Shown: one piece after another, positions 1 to 4,971 of the stretch
Position numbering within the stretch: the stretch's first letter is position 1
Layout: each line of letters begins with the position of its first letter
DNA from: Nitrospirales bacterium
Lineage (GTDB): Bacteria; Nitrospirota; Thermodesulfovibrionia; Thermodesulfovibrionales; Dissulfurispiraceae
Assembly (NCBI GenBank): GCA_020846375.1
Contig: JADLDZ010000048.1
Span: 1-6,135 of the forward strand
Length of the DNA: 6,135 nt
Reading direction: 5' to 3'
Position numbers and translations under genes: made by a program
The notes under the pieces: generated by a model
Told to the model about the DNA's origin: nothing
What the model saw: the letters and a program-made list of their open reading frames with translations, nothing else
Database searches by the model: none

Positions 1-981
1 ACCCCCGTTCCCCTGGGTGTGAAGAAGGGCAAGGCGATCCTGGTATCGGGCCATGATCTCAAGGACCTCGAAGAAATCCTCAAGCAGAGCGAGGGCAAGG
101 GCGTCAATGTTTACACCCACGGCGAAATGCTGCCTGCCCACGCCTATCCCGGACTGAAGAAATACTCCCACTTCTTCGGCCACTACGGGACCGCCTGGCA
201 GAACCAGCAGAAAGAGTTCGCCCAGTTCCCCGGCGCCATCATGATCACCACCAACTGCCTCCAGGAGCCCGACGAATCATACAAGGCGAATGTATTCACC
301 GGGGGGCGTGTGGGCTGGCCCGGAGTCACCCATATTTCCGAAGGGAATTATGCTCCGCTGATCGAAAGGGCCCTCGCCCTTCCCGGGTTTGCGGAGGATA
401 AGGAGTGCACTACGGTGCTGACCGGCTTTGCGCGGAATACGGTCATGAGCGTTGCGGGCACGGTCATCGATGCCGTAAAGAACAACCAGATCAAGCACTT
501 CTTCCTGGTGGCCGGCTGCGACGGCGCAAAGCCCGGAAGGAACTACTACACCGAGTTCGTGGAGAAGGTGCCCGACAACTGCGTCGTGCTGACCCTGGCC
601 TGCGGGAAGTTCCGCTTCTTCGACAAGCAGTTGGGCGATATCGGGGGTATTCCGAGGCTCCTCGACGTCGGACAGTGCAATGATGCCTATTCCGCGATCC
701 AGATTGCGGTGGCGCTCTCCAAGGCGTTCAATGTAGGCGTGAACGACCTTCCCCTTTCTCTTGTCCTTTCGTGGTACGAGCAGAAAGCGGTGGCGATCCT
801 CCTCACGCTTCTGTACCTGGGTATCAAGAACATCCGCCTCGGCCCCTCGCTCCCGGCGTTCCTGACCCCCAACGTGCTGAATTTCCTGGTGCAGAATTTC
901 AATATCATGCCGATTTCCACCCCGGATGCGGACCTCAAAGCCATCCTGGGAGACGGATACGACGAAAAGAAAGCTGCCTGA
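1..981 (+). CDS. hcp: Hybrid cluster protein (hydroxylamine reductase family), C-terminal part, 5' truncated by window edge
   Basis: The reading frame is open from base 1, so the GTG at 19 is an internal codon and not the start. About 326 residues are present of a family that is usually about 540-550 long; the N-terminal cysteine motif for the second Fe-S cluster lies outside the window. Numbering from the codon at 19, every known ligand of the hybrid Fe-S-O cluster is visible: His12 (SGHDL), Glu36 (HGEMLP), Cys80 (TTNC), Cys167 (AGCDG, the persulfide cysteine in characterised members), Cys195 (LACGK), Cys220 (GQCND), Glu254 and Lys256 (WYEQK). Their spacing matches the E. coli and Desulfovibrio proteins almost residue for residue. 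Family members are cytoplasmic; they reduce hydroxylamine in vitro and act in nitric oxide and nitrosative-stress metabolism. The gene ends in TGA at 979-981 and is followed by a GC-rich hairpin, so it probably ends its transcript. Identity is very secure; the physiological role in this organism is inferred. Confidence 0.97.
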   Translation, partial: TPVPLGVKKGKAILVSGHDLKDLEEILKQSEGKGVNVYTHGEMLPAHAYPGLKKYSHFFGHYGTAWQNQQKEFAQFPGAIMITTNCLQEPDESYKANVFTGGRVGWPGVTHISEGNYAPLIERALALPGFAEDKECTTVLTGFARNTVMSVAGTVIDAVKNNQIKHFFLVAGCDGAKPGRNYYTEFVEKVPDNCVVLTLACGKFRFFDKQLGDIGGIPRLLDVGQCNDAYSAIQIAVALSKAFNVGVNDLPLSLVLSWYEQKAVAILLTLLYLGIKNIRLGPSLPAFLTPNVLNFLVQNFNIMPISTPDADLKAILGDGYDEKKAA

Positions 982-1002
982 TACGAACACGTTTCCTGAC
1001 GA

Positions 1003-1033
1003 GGAGGAGGGGGCAGCCCCTCCTCCCCTCTTT
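1003..1033 (+). terminator. Probable intrinsic terminator hairpin after hcp
   Basis: A perfect 10-bp GC-rich stem (1003-1012 pairing with 1017-1026) closes a 4-base loop (GCAG). It lies 21 bases after the hcp stop. The bases that follow are pyrimidine-rich (CC, then CTCTTT) but not a clean T run, so termination may be partial. Confidence 0.65.
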
Positions 1034-1102
1034 CCGCCTCTATGACTTTCCCCTTTCTTTACCTTCTGCTGACGAATCATATCAAAGTGTGTGAAATGTT
1101 AC

Positions 1103-1108
1103 TATAAT
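1103..1108 (+). promoter_or_regulatory. Candidate -10 box (TATAAT) upstream of the Do protease gene
   Basis: This is a perfect TATAAT followed by G, in a locally AT-rich stretch after the hcp terminator. The hexamer 17 bases upstream (1080-1085) is not a convincing TTGACA, so only the -10 element is supported. If used, the leader before the ATG at 1206 would be roughly 90 bases. Confidence 0.5.
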
Positions 1109-1205
1109 GTATTCAGGCAGGCATTTGTCCGGCGGGAGAGGGTATACTGCGCTCGCCCCATGGAGAGGAACAGGACAGCACATCTTTCTGTTGAGGTGAG
1201 AATAC

Positions 1206-2639
1206 ATGAAAAAAAGCGGTATCATTGCATTGGTGGTTGCAGGTATTCTTCTGGTGGTGGCGGGGGTCTTTGTCGGGGCGAGGCTCGATATGGGCAAGGG
1301 GCAGATTTCTTCCCGCATTGTCGGGTTTCCCCAGTCTTTTGCCGACCTCTCCGCCAATGTAACCCCCGCCGTTGTCAATATCAGCACTACCACCACGGTC
1401 AGGGTGCCGGGCAATCCCTTCCGGCACTTCTTCGGACCCGATGACGGAGGTCCTTTCGGCGAGTTCTTCAGAAAGTACGACGGCGACATCCCCGACAGGG
1501 AGCTGAAGCAGCAGAGCCTCGGCTCCGGATTCATTTTCGACAAGAGCGGTTTCATCATTACCAATAACCACGTGGTGGAGAAGGCCGACGAGATAAAGGT
1601 GAAGCTCGCCGACGGCCGTGAATTCACTGCGAAGGTGGTGGGCCGGGACCCCAAGACCGATCTGGCTCTCATAAAAATTTCGTCGTTGTTCAAGGACCTC
1701 CCGACTCTGCCCCTGGGGGATTCCGACAAGATGCGGGTGGGAGACTGGGTGCTCGCCATCGGCAACCCCTTCGGGCTGGAGCATACCGTTACCCAGGGGA
1801 TCATCAGTGCGAAGGGGAGGGTGATCGGATCGGGGCCTTACGACAACTTCATCCAGACCGATGCACCCATCAACCCGGGGAACAGCGGGGGCCCGCTCAT
1901 GAATCTGCACGGGGAGGTGATCGGCATCAACAGCGCTATTATCGCATCGGGACAGGGCATCGGTTTCGCGATTCCCAGCAATATGGCCAAGTCGGTCATC
2001 TCACAGCTCAAGGAAAAGGGGAAGGTGGTCCGCGGGTGGATAGGGGTCTCCATCCAGAGCCTGACCCCCGAGCTTTCCCAATCCCTGGGGTTGAAGCAGA
2101 CGGAAGGCGCCTTGGTGGGGGATATTGTGCAGGGGGGGCCGGCTGATGCCGCGGGTATCAAGAGGGGTGACGTGATCGTCTCCTTCAATGGCAAGCCGGT
2201 AAAGAATGTTTCCTCCCTGTCGAGGGCGGTGGCGGAGGCAGGGGTGGGACAGGCCGTTGAAGTAAAGGTGGCCAGGGGGGGAAAGGAACTGCCTCTCAGG
2301 ATCACGGTCCAGGAGATGACGGAGGAGAGGATGTCGCCCCGGGCCTTCCAGCCGAGGAGCGAGCTGGGGATAACCGTCGAAAATATCACCCCCCAGATTG
2401 CGAACCAGCTCAGGCTGCGGGACAGGAACGGGGTGGTGGTGATGGAGGTCGAGCCGGGAAGTCCCGCGGAAAGCGCAGGAATGCAGCCGGGGGATGTCAT
2501 ACGGGAGGTAAACCGGACCCCGGTCAGGAACCTGAACGAGTATCACAGTGCCATGGCAAAGGCGGGGAAGGATGCTCCGGTGCTCTTCCTGATCAGGAGA
2601 GGAGAGCAGACCTTCTATCTCTCCCTCAGGGTCTCGTGA
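1206..2639 (+). CDS. degP: Do/HtrA-family periplasmic serine protease with two PDZ domains (DegP/DegQ-like)
   Basis: This 477-residue protein is a typical length for Do-type proteases, which degrade or refold misfolded proteins in the periplasm. Residues 1-26 are a Lys-Lys start and a long hydrophobic stretch; no clear AXA cleavage site follows, so it may be an uncleaved membrane anchor rather than a removed signal peptide. The trypsin-like domain (about 40-270) has the full triad: His122 (TNNHVV), Asp152 (KTDLAL) and Ser227 (GNSGGP). An LA-loop-like segment rich in Phe, Gly and Pro (about 68-104) precedes SLGSGF, as in Do oligomers. PDZ1 spans about 274-368 with RGWIGV at its start, and PDZ2 about 384-475 with RSELGITV. 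The start is supported by GAGGTGAG at 1193-1200, five bases before the ATG. tatA begins 78 bases downstream. The family is certain; whether it works as DegP, DegQ or an anchored variant is not decidable here. Confidence 0.96.
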   Translation: MKKSGIIALVVAGILLVVAGVFVGARLDMGKGQISSRIVGFPQSFADLSANVTPAVVNISTTTTVRVPGNPFRHFFGPDDGGPFGEFFRKYDGDIPDRELKQQSLGSGFIFDKSGFIITNNHVVEKADEIKVKLADGREFTAKVVGRDPKTDLALIKISSLFKDLPTLPLGDSDKMRVGDWVLAIGNPFGLEHTVTQGIISAKGRVIGSGPYDNFIQTDAPINPGNSGGPLMNLHGEVIGINSAIIASGQGIGFAIPSNMAKSVISQLKEKGKVVRGWIGVSIQSLTPELSQSLGLKQTEGALVGDIVQGGPADAAGIKRGDVIVSFNGKPVKNVSSLSRAVAEAGVGQAVEVKVARGGKELPLRITVQEMTEERMSPRAFQPRSELGITVENITPQIANQLRLRDRNGVVVMEVEPGSPAESAGMQPGDVIREVNRTPVRNLNEYHSAMAKAGKDAPVLFLIRRGEQTFYLSLRVS

Positions 2640-2652
2640 AATGAAAATGTAG

Positions 2653-2658
2653 TATAAT
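2653..2658 (+). promoter_or_regulatory. Candidate -10 box (TATAAT) upstream of tatA
   Basis: A perfect TATAAT followed by GA lies 13 bases after the protease stop codon, in an AT-rich patch that differs from the flanking GC-rich DNA. No good -35 hexamer is seen at 16-18 bases. If real, tatA has its own start about 50 bases before its ATG, besides any read-through from the protease gene. Confidence 0.45.
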
Positions 2659-2717
2659 GAAAAAGCACAGTCCAAGAACGCTGTCCTTCCGGGCGGCGGG
2701 CTGCAAGGGAGGTTTGT

Positions 2718-2912
2718 ATGTTCGGACTCGGAGTACCTGAAATGATGGTCGTACTGGTGATCGGAGTCGTACTGTTCGGTCCCAGCAAGCTCCCCTCTCT
2801 CGGCAAGAGTCTCGGGGAGGCGATCCGGGGTTTTAAAAAAGGCATGGAGGAAGTGACCTCTGATCAACCGAAGATTGAAAAAACGGAAGCCGGAGCCGGG
2901 AAGGGCGAATAG
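2718..2912 (+). CDS. tatA: Sec-independent (twin-arginine) translocase subunit, TatA/TatE type
   Basis: TatA oligomers form the variable-size element of the Tat pathway, which exports folded, often cofactor-containing proteins across the inner membrane. The 64-residue product has the family layout: a short periplasmic N-terminus starting MFGLGVPE, one membrane helix (about 6-21), the conserved hinge with FGPSKLP (20-26), then the amphipathic helix LGKSLGEAIRGFKKGMEE (28-45) and a short charged tail rich in Glu and Lys. It is at the short end of the family but has no missing part. AAGGGAGG at 2705-2712 sits five bases before the ATG. The short amphipathic helix and the FG-hinge favour TatA/TatE over TatB. 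No tatC or tatB lies in the window, so this copy is detached from the core receptor genes or the locus is scattered. A Tat-dependent partner cannot be named from this window. Confidence 0.93.
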   Translation: MFGLGVPEMMVVLVIGVVLFGPSKLPSLGKSLGEAIRGFKKGMEEVTSDQPKIEKTEAGAGKGE

Positions 2913-2913
2913 G

Positions 2914-2948
2914 CGGAAGGCAGGAGAAGTTCACTCCTGCCGCTTCCG
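2914..2948 (+). other. Long hairpin between tatA and the DUF202 gene
   Basis: Bases 2914-2926 pair with 2934-2948 to give 13 base pairs with a 2-base bulge on the 3' side, and a 7-base loop (2927-2933). The hairpin starts right after the tatA stop (2910-2912) and ends three bases before the ATG at 2952. No T run follows, so it is not a standard intrinsic terminator. It may protect the tatA message or control translation of the next gene. The only purine-rich Shine-Dalgarno-like string nearby (GGCAGGAG, 2919-2926) lies inside its left arm. Confidence 0.6.
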
Positions 2949-2951
2949 TCC

Positions 2952-3350
2952 ATGATGCCTGCAGAGGAGGGGAAGGGCTCTCCAAAGGCACGGAACCGCC
3001 GTGTCCATATGGCGAACGAAAGGACTTTCCTTGCCTGGGTGCGGACCAGTATCGGGATCATGGCCTTCGGGTTCGTTGTGGAGAAGTTCTCCCTCTTCGT
3101 ACGGCAGATCTCCTTCATCCTGGGGAGAGATTCGGCTCCCCCGCTGCGCGGCTATTCCCCCCTTCCGGGGATTGTCCTCATTGGGCTCGGTGCCGTGATG
3201 GGCGCTCTTGCTTTCATCCGGTATCTGATCGTGGCAAAGCAGATCGACGAAGACGCCTACCGTCCCTCGTCGCTTCTCTCCGTCCTGCTCGCCCTCTCTT
3301 TTTTCGCCATCGGGACCTTCCTTGTCCTTTCTCTTCTCCACACCCTGTGA
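2952..3350 (+). CDS. DUF202 (YidH-type) small inner-membrane protein
   Basis: This 132-residue protein carries the DUF202 hallmark ANERTFLAWVRTSIG at residues 21-35, just before the first membrane helix. Three hydrophobic segments are visible: about 28-50, 72-95 and 107-130. A 20-residue loop with Pro and Gly separates the first two, and a charged loop (KQIDEDAYR) the last two. The family, which includes E. coli YidH and YidG, has no established biochemical function. The start at 2952 is chosen because the family normally has a short polar N-terminus before ANERTF; ATG at 2955 is equally possible, and ATG at 3009 would remove that polar segment. No Shine-Dalgarno sequence is visible at normal distance from any of these. 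The gene lies 39 bases after tatA and in the same frame, with no stop between the tatA TAG and this ATG, so translational coupling is plausible. Confidence 0.87.
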   Translation: MMPAEEGKGSPKARNRRVHMANERTFLAWVRTSIGIMAFGFVVEKFSLFVRQISFILGRDSAPPLRGYSPLPGIVLIGLGAVMGALAFIRYLIVAKQIDEDAYRPSSLLSVLLALSFFAIGTFLVLSLLHTL

Positions 3351-3365
3351 GCTGCCGGGAATATC

Positions 3366-3374
3366 TGCTATAAT
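3366..3374 (+). promoter_or_regulatory. Candidate extended -10 promoter (TGCTATAAT) before the thioredoxin-like gene
   Basis: A perfect TATAAT (3369-3374) is preceded by TG-N, the extended -10 pattern that lessens the need for a -35 element. The hexamer 17 bases upstream (3346-3351, TGTGAG) matches TTGACA poorly. Expected initiation near 3381 would leave a leader of only about 11-12 bases carrying the ribosome binding site. Confidence 0.55.
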
Positions 3375-3392
3375 GAAAAAAAGGAGATACCC

Positions 3393-3851
3393 ATGAGAAA
3401 GAAATTATTCCTGTTGGTGGTGGCGCTTTTGGGGTCGGTGGTATGGCTGGAGGCCGCTTTTGCCGAGGTGCAGTGGTACCCGCTCCATGAAGGGAGGGAA
3501 AAGGCACGGGAGGAGAAAAAGCCTCTCATTGTGGATTTTTTCTACGGAAAGGGGTGTCCGCGCTGCGAGGCTCTCCAGAGCCAGGTGTATGACAATCCCT
3601 CTATCTCCCGGAAAATAATGGAAGACTTCATCCCCGTGCGCATCGATCTGACAAAAAAGCTGGACGAAGAGGAAGAGATGCTCGGTGACCGGTATGAGTA
3701 CAAGAAAGATTGCATGCTTCTGTTCCTCGATCCTCAGGGAGAGGTGATCAAAACACCGCAGGGGAAGGGGCTCTGCTTCACGGATACGGTGGATCCGGAA
3801 AGTTTTATCCGGTATCTCGATTTCGTAAAAGCGCACTACCGGGCACCGTAG
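3393..3851 (+). CDS. Exported thioredoxin-fold protein with CPRC motif and an atypical cis-proline site
   Basis: This 152-residue protein has a Sec-type signal peptide: Arg-Lys-Lys at the N-terminus, hydrophobic core about 5-18, and probable cleavage after AFA at residue 24. The mature part resembles the thioredoxin-like family in which a cell-envelope protein begins with W-x-P and E-A-R-E-E-x-K-P-L-I-V-D-F. The redox motif is Cys55-Pro-Arg-Cys58 in FYGKGCPRCEA, lacking the usual Trp before the first Cys. The strand that normally reads G-T-P-T-x-x-F-x-D, with a cis-proline facing the active site, here reads KDCMLLFLD, placing Cys107 where the proline should be. A fourth cysteine, Cys128, follows in KGLCF. 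AAGGAG at 3381-3386 lies six bases before the ATG. A periplasmic or membrane-facing disulfide or metal-related role is inferred; the substrate is unknown. It lies 42 bases after the DUF202 gene, with its own promoter-like box. Confidence 0.85.
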   Translation: MRKKLFLLVVALLGSVVWLEAAFAEVQWYPLHEGREKAREEKKPLIVDFFYGKGCPRCEALQSQVYDNPSISRKIMEDFIPVRIDLTKKLDEEEEMLGDRYEYKKDCMLLFLDPQGEVIKTPQGKGLCFTDTVDPESFIRYLDFVKAHYRAP

Positions 3852-3883
3852 CGGACGGCAGCGCGCCTTTACAAAAATTATTT

Positions 3884-4138
3884 CTAGTAACGTGGAGGCG
3901 GCTCCGGCGGCCCATCGGGGCGTGCCGGTCTGCACCTTTGCAATTCGTGACGGTTTTGCGCCGATTCGATGCATGCCTTATCGTCCTGCAGAAGTTTTAT
4001 TCTGCTTTCCACCCTGTTGAGCAGTTCCGTCTTCCGCTGCTCGAAGACCGGATCGGGTCTGACGGCGGGTGAGCACGCGGAAAGGGAAAGAACGGCGGCT
4101 GCAAGTGAGATGCTCATAAAAATGGCCCTTCGTTTCAC
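3884..4138 (-). CDS. Small secreted lipoprotein with a Cys-X12-Cys helical segment, function unknown
   Basis: Reading leftwards from GTG at 4138-4136, this gives 84 residues. The GTG start is chosen because an AAGGAGG site lies eight bases upstream and because it yields a compact lipoprotein signal: MKRR, hydrophobic core about 6-20, and lipobox Leu19-Ser-Ala-Cys22, with Cys22 the expected lipidated residue. Ser23 follows it, so an outer-membrane destination would fit Lol sorting rules if those apply. Residues about 32-71 are charged and helix-prone (Glu, Arg, Lys, Leu heptad-like). They contain Cys56 and Cys69 in ACIESAQNRHELQRC, a spacing that could close a helical hairpin by a disulfide. 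The C-terminus is proline-rich (DGPPEPPPRY). I do not recognise a named family. It lies 80 bases after the importer ATPase gene on the same strand, and its stop converges on the thioredoxin-like gene 32 bases away. Confidence 0.72.
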   Translation of the reverse strand: MKRRAIFMSISLAAAVLSLSACSPAVRPDPVFEQRKTELLNRVESRIKLLQDDKACIESAQNRHELQRCRPARPDGPPEPPPRY

Positions 4139-4146
4139 TTTCTTCA

Positions 4147-4153
4147 CCTCCTT
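4147..4153 (-). promoter_or_regulatory. Ribosome binding site (AAGGAGG) that fixes the GTG start of the lipoprotein
   Basis: On the minus strand AAGGAGG precedes GTG (4138-4136) by eight bases. Upstream in-frame starts, reaching back to 4222, have no such site and would bury the signal peptide inside a non-secretory leader. Confidence 0.75.
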
Positions 4154-4163
4154 TTTTCTTCTT

Positions 4164-4172
4164 AGTGTACCA
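4164..4172 (-). promoter_or_regulatory. Possible extended -10 (TGGTACACT) for the lipoprotein gene
   Basis: On the minus strand TGG precedes TACACT, a two-mismatch version of TATAAT with the extended TG-N element. It lies 11 bases before the ribosome binding site and inside the 80-base gap after the ATPase gene. No good -35 is seen, so support is modest. Confidence 0.3.
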
Positions 4173-4218
4173 TGACAAGGGAGCAAGATGCAGATCGCCC
4201 CGGGGTGAACGGGCAGGA

Positions 4219-4971
4219 TCACTCCGCCTTATAGCTGATGAAGGCCTGCGGGCCGATCCTCTTGATGGCGAGACTCACTTCGAACGCCTCTTCGAGCGTC
4301 TCCTCCGTCACCATTTCCCGGGGAGTGCCCACGCCGAGGACCCTGCCCTTTTTTACCAGGATGACGGTATCGAACTCGAAGGCCATATTGATATCGTGAA
4401 GCGCCATCACCACGGTCACATTTTTTATATTTCTCAACAGCCGTATCAGTTCGAGCTGGTACTTGATGTCAAGGTTCGCCAGGGGTTCATCAAGCAGGAG
4501 GACCCCCGCACCCTGCAGGAGAGTCATGGCAATGAACGCCCTTCTCCGCTCCCCCCCGCTCAAGGTATTGACCAGGGAGTTCTCCTTGCTCTCGAGTCCC
4601 ACCATGCGCAGTGCGTCGGCTACACCTACCACAGGAGGGACGTCGGCATAGGGATACCTTCCCATTTCCACCAGTTCCCTGACGCGGAAAGGCACTCCCA
4701 GGTCGAGCACCTGTGGCAGGTAGCTGAGCAGTTTCGCCTTGTCCTTGCCCCTGTAATCACGGAGCGGCTTGTTCCACAGGGTGATGCTGCCCTTTGAGGG
4801 GGTGTAGATCCCGCTTCCGAGCTTCAGGATGGTGGACTTCCCCGAGCCGTTCGCCCCGAGGAGGCAGATGAACTGCCCCTCGTCCACCGCCAGGTTCAGG
4901 TCTTCGATGAGCTCCGCGGATGGGGCATAGGAAAAGCTGACATGGTGGAAGGAGAGTATCCCCTTATTCAT
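4219..4971 (-). CDS. ATP-binding protein of a FecCD-type ABC importer (iron-siderophore, haem or cobalamin class)
   Basis: This is a 250-residue cytoplasmic ATPase, full length for the FecE/FhuC/BtuD class, that powers uptake of a metal chelate or corrinoid. All nucleotide-binding motifs are intact: Walker A GANGSGKST (39-47), Q-loop Gln87 in SYLPQ, signature LSGGE (137-141), Walker B VLLLDE (157-162), D-loop ANLD (165-168) and switch His192 in ALHDINMA. The segment VRELVEMGRYPY (97-108) is typical of this importer class and separates it from other ABC ATPases. The ATG at 4971 overlaps the end of the permease gene by eight bases (ATGAATAA), so the two are probably translationally coupled. The tail after residue 225 contains EEAFEVSLAIK, the usual short C-terminal extension of the class. 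Substrate is not determinable from the ATPase. Confidence 0.95.
   Translation of the reverse strand: MNKGILSFHHVSFSYAPSAELIEDLNLAVDEGQFICLLGANGSGKSTILKLGSGIYTPSKGSITLWNKPLRDYRGKDKAKLLSYLPQVLDLGVPFRVRELVEMGRYPYADVPPVVGVADALRMVGLESKENSLVNTLSGGERRRAFIAMTLLQGAGVLLLDEPLANLDIKYQLELIRLLRNIKNVTVVMALHDINMAFEFDTVILVKKGRVLGVGTPREMVTEETLEEAFEVSLAIKRIGPQAFISYKAE

Noticed and set aside
277..1080. Minus-strand open frame of 267 codons antisense to hcp
   Set aside because: Antisense to a gene with all catalytic ligands intact; the protein begins with a Lys/Gly/Ser-rich stretch derived from the terminator hairpin and shows no domain.
1143..1148. Second -10-like box TATACT upstream of the protease gene
   Set aside because: No -35 element at a usable distance and it lies downstream of a perfect TATAAT; kept only as a weak alternative.
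1167..1192. Envelope-stress (sigma-E-like) promoter for the protease gene, GGAACAG then TCTGTT
   Set aside because: The spacing is too short, only part of each element matches, and the start would fall on the ribosome binding site.
1113..1910. Minus-strand open frame of 265 codons antisense to the protease gene
   Set aside because: Antisense shadow of the protease catalytic domain, with low-complexity composition and no family motif.
2001..2867. Long open frame (288 codons) on the minus strand across the end of the protease gene and tatA
   Set aside because: It runs antisense to two certain genes, its product is rich in Pro, Arg and His with no recognisable domain, and such frames are common in GC-rich coding DNA.
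3852..3883. Bidirectional terminator between the convergent genes
   Set aside because: The best stem is three base pairs (GGC/GCC) before TTT; the AT-rich patch after it is suggestive but no real hairpin is present.
4198..4205. CCCCGGGG palindrome between the ATPase and lipoprotein genes
   Set aside because: Eight bases with no room for a loop, and no T run follows on either strand; not a terminator and too short to call an operator.
4139..4222. Longer version of the lipoprotein starting at 4222
   Set aside because: It would overlap the ATPase stop and place about 28 residues before the MKRR signal; the AAGGAGG eight bases before the GTG at 4138 fits far better.
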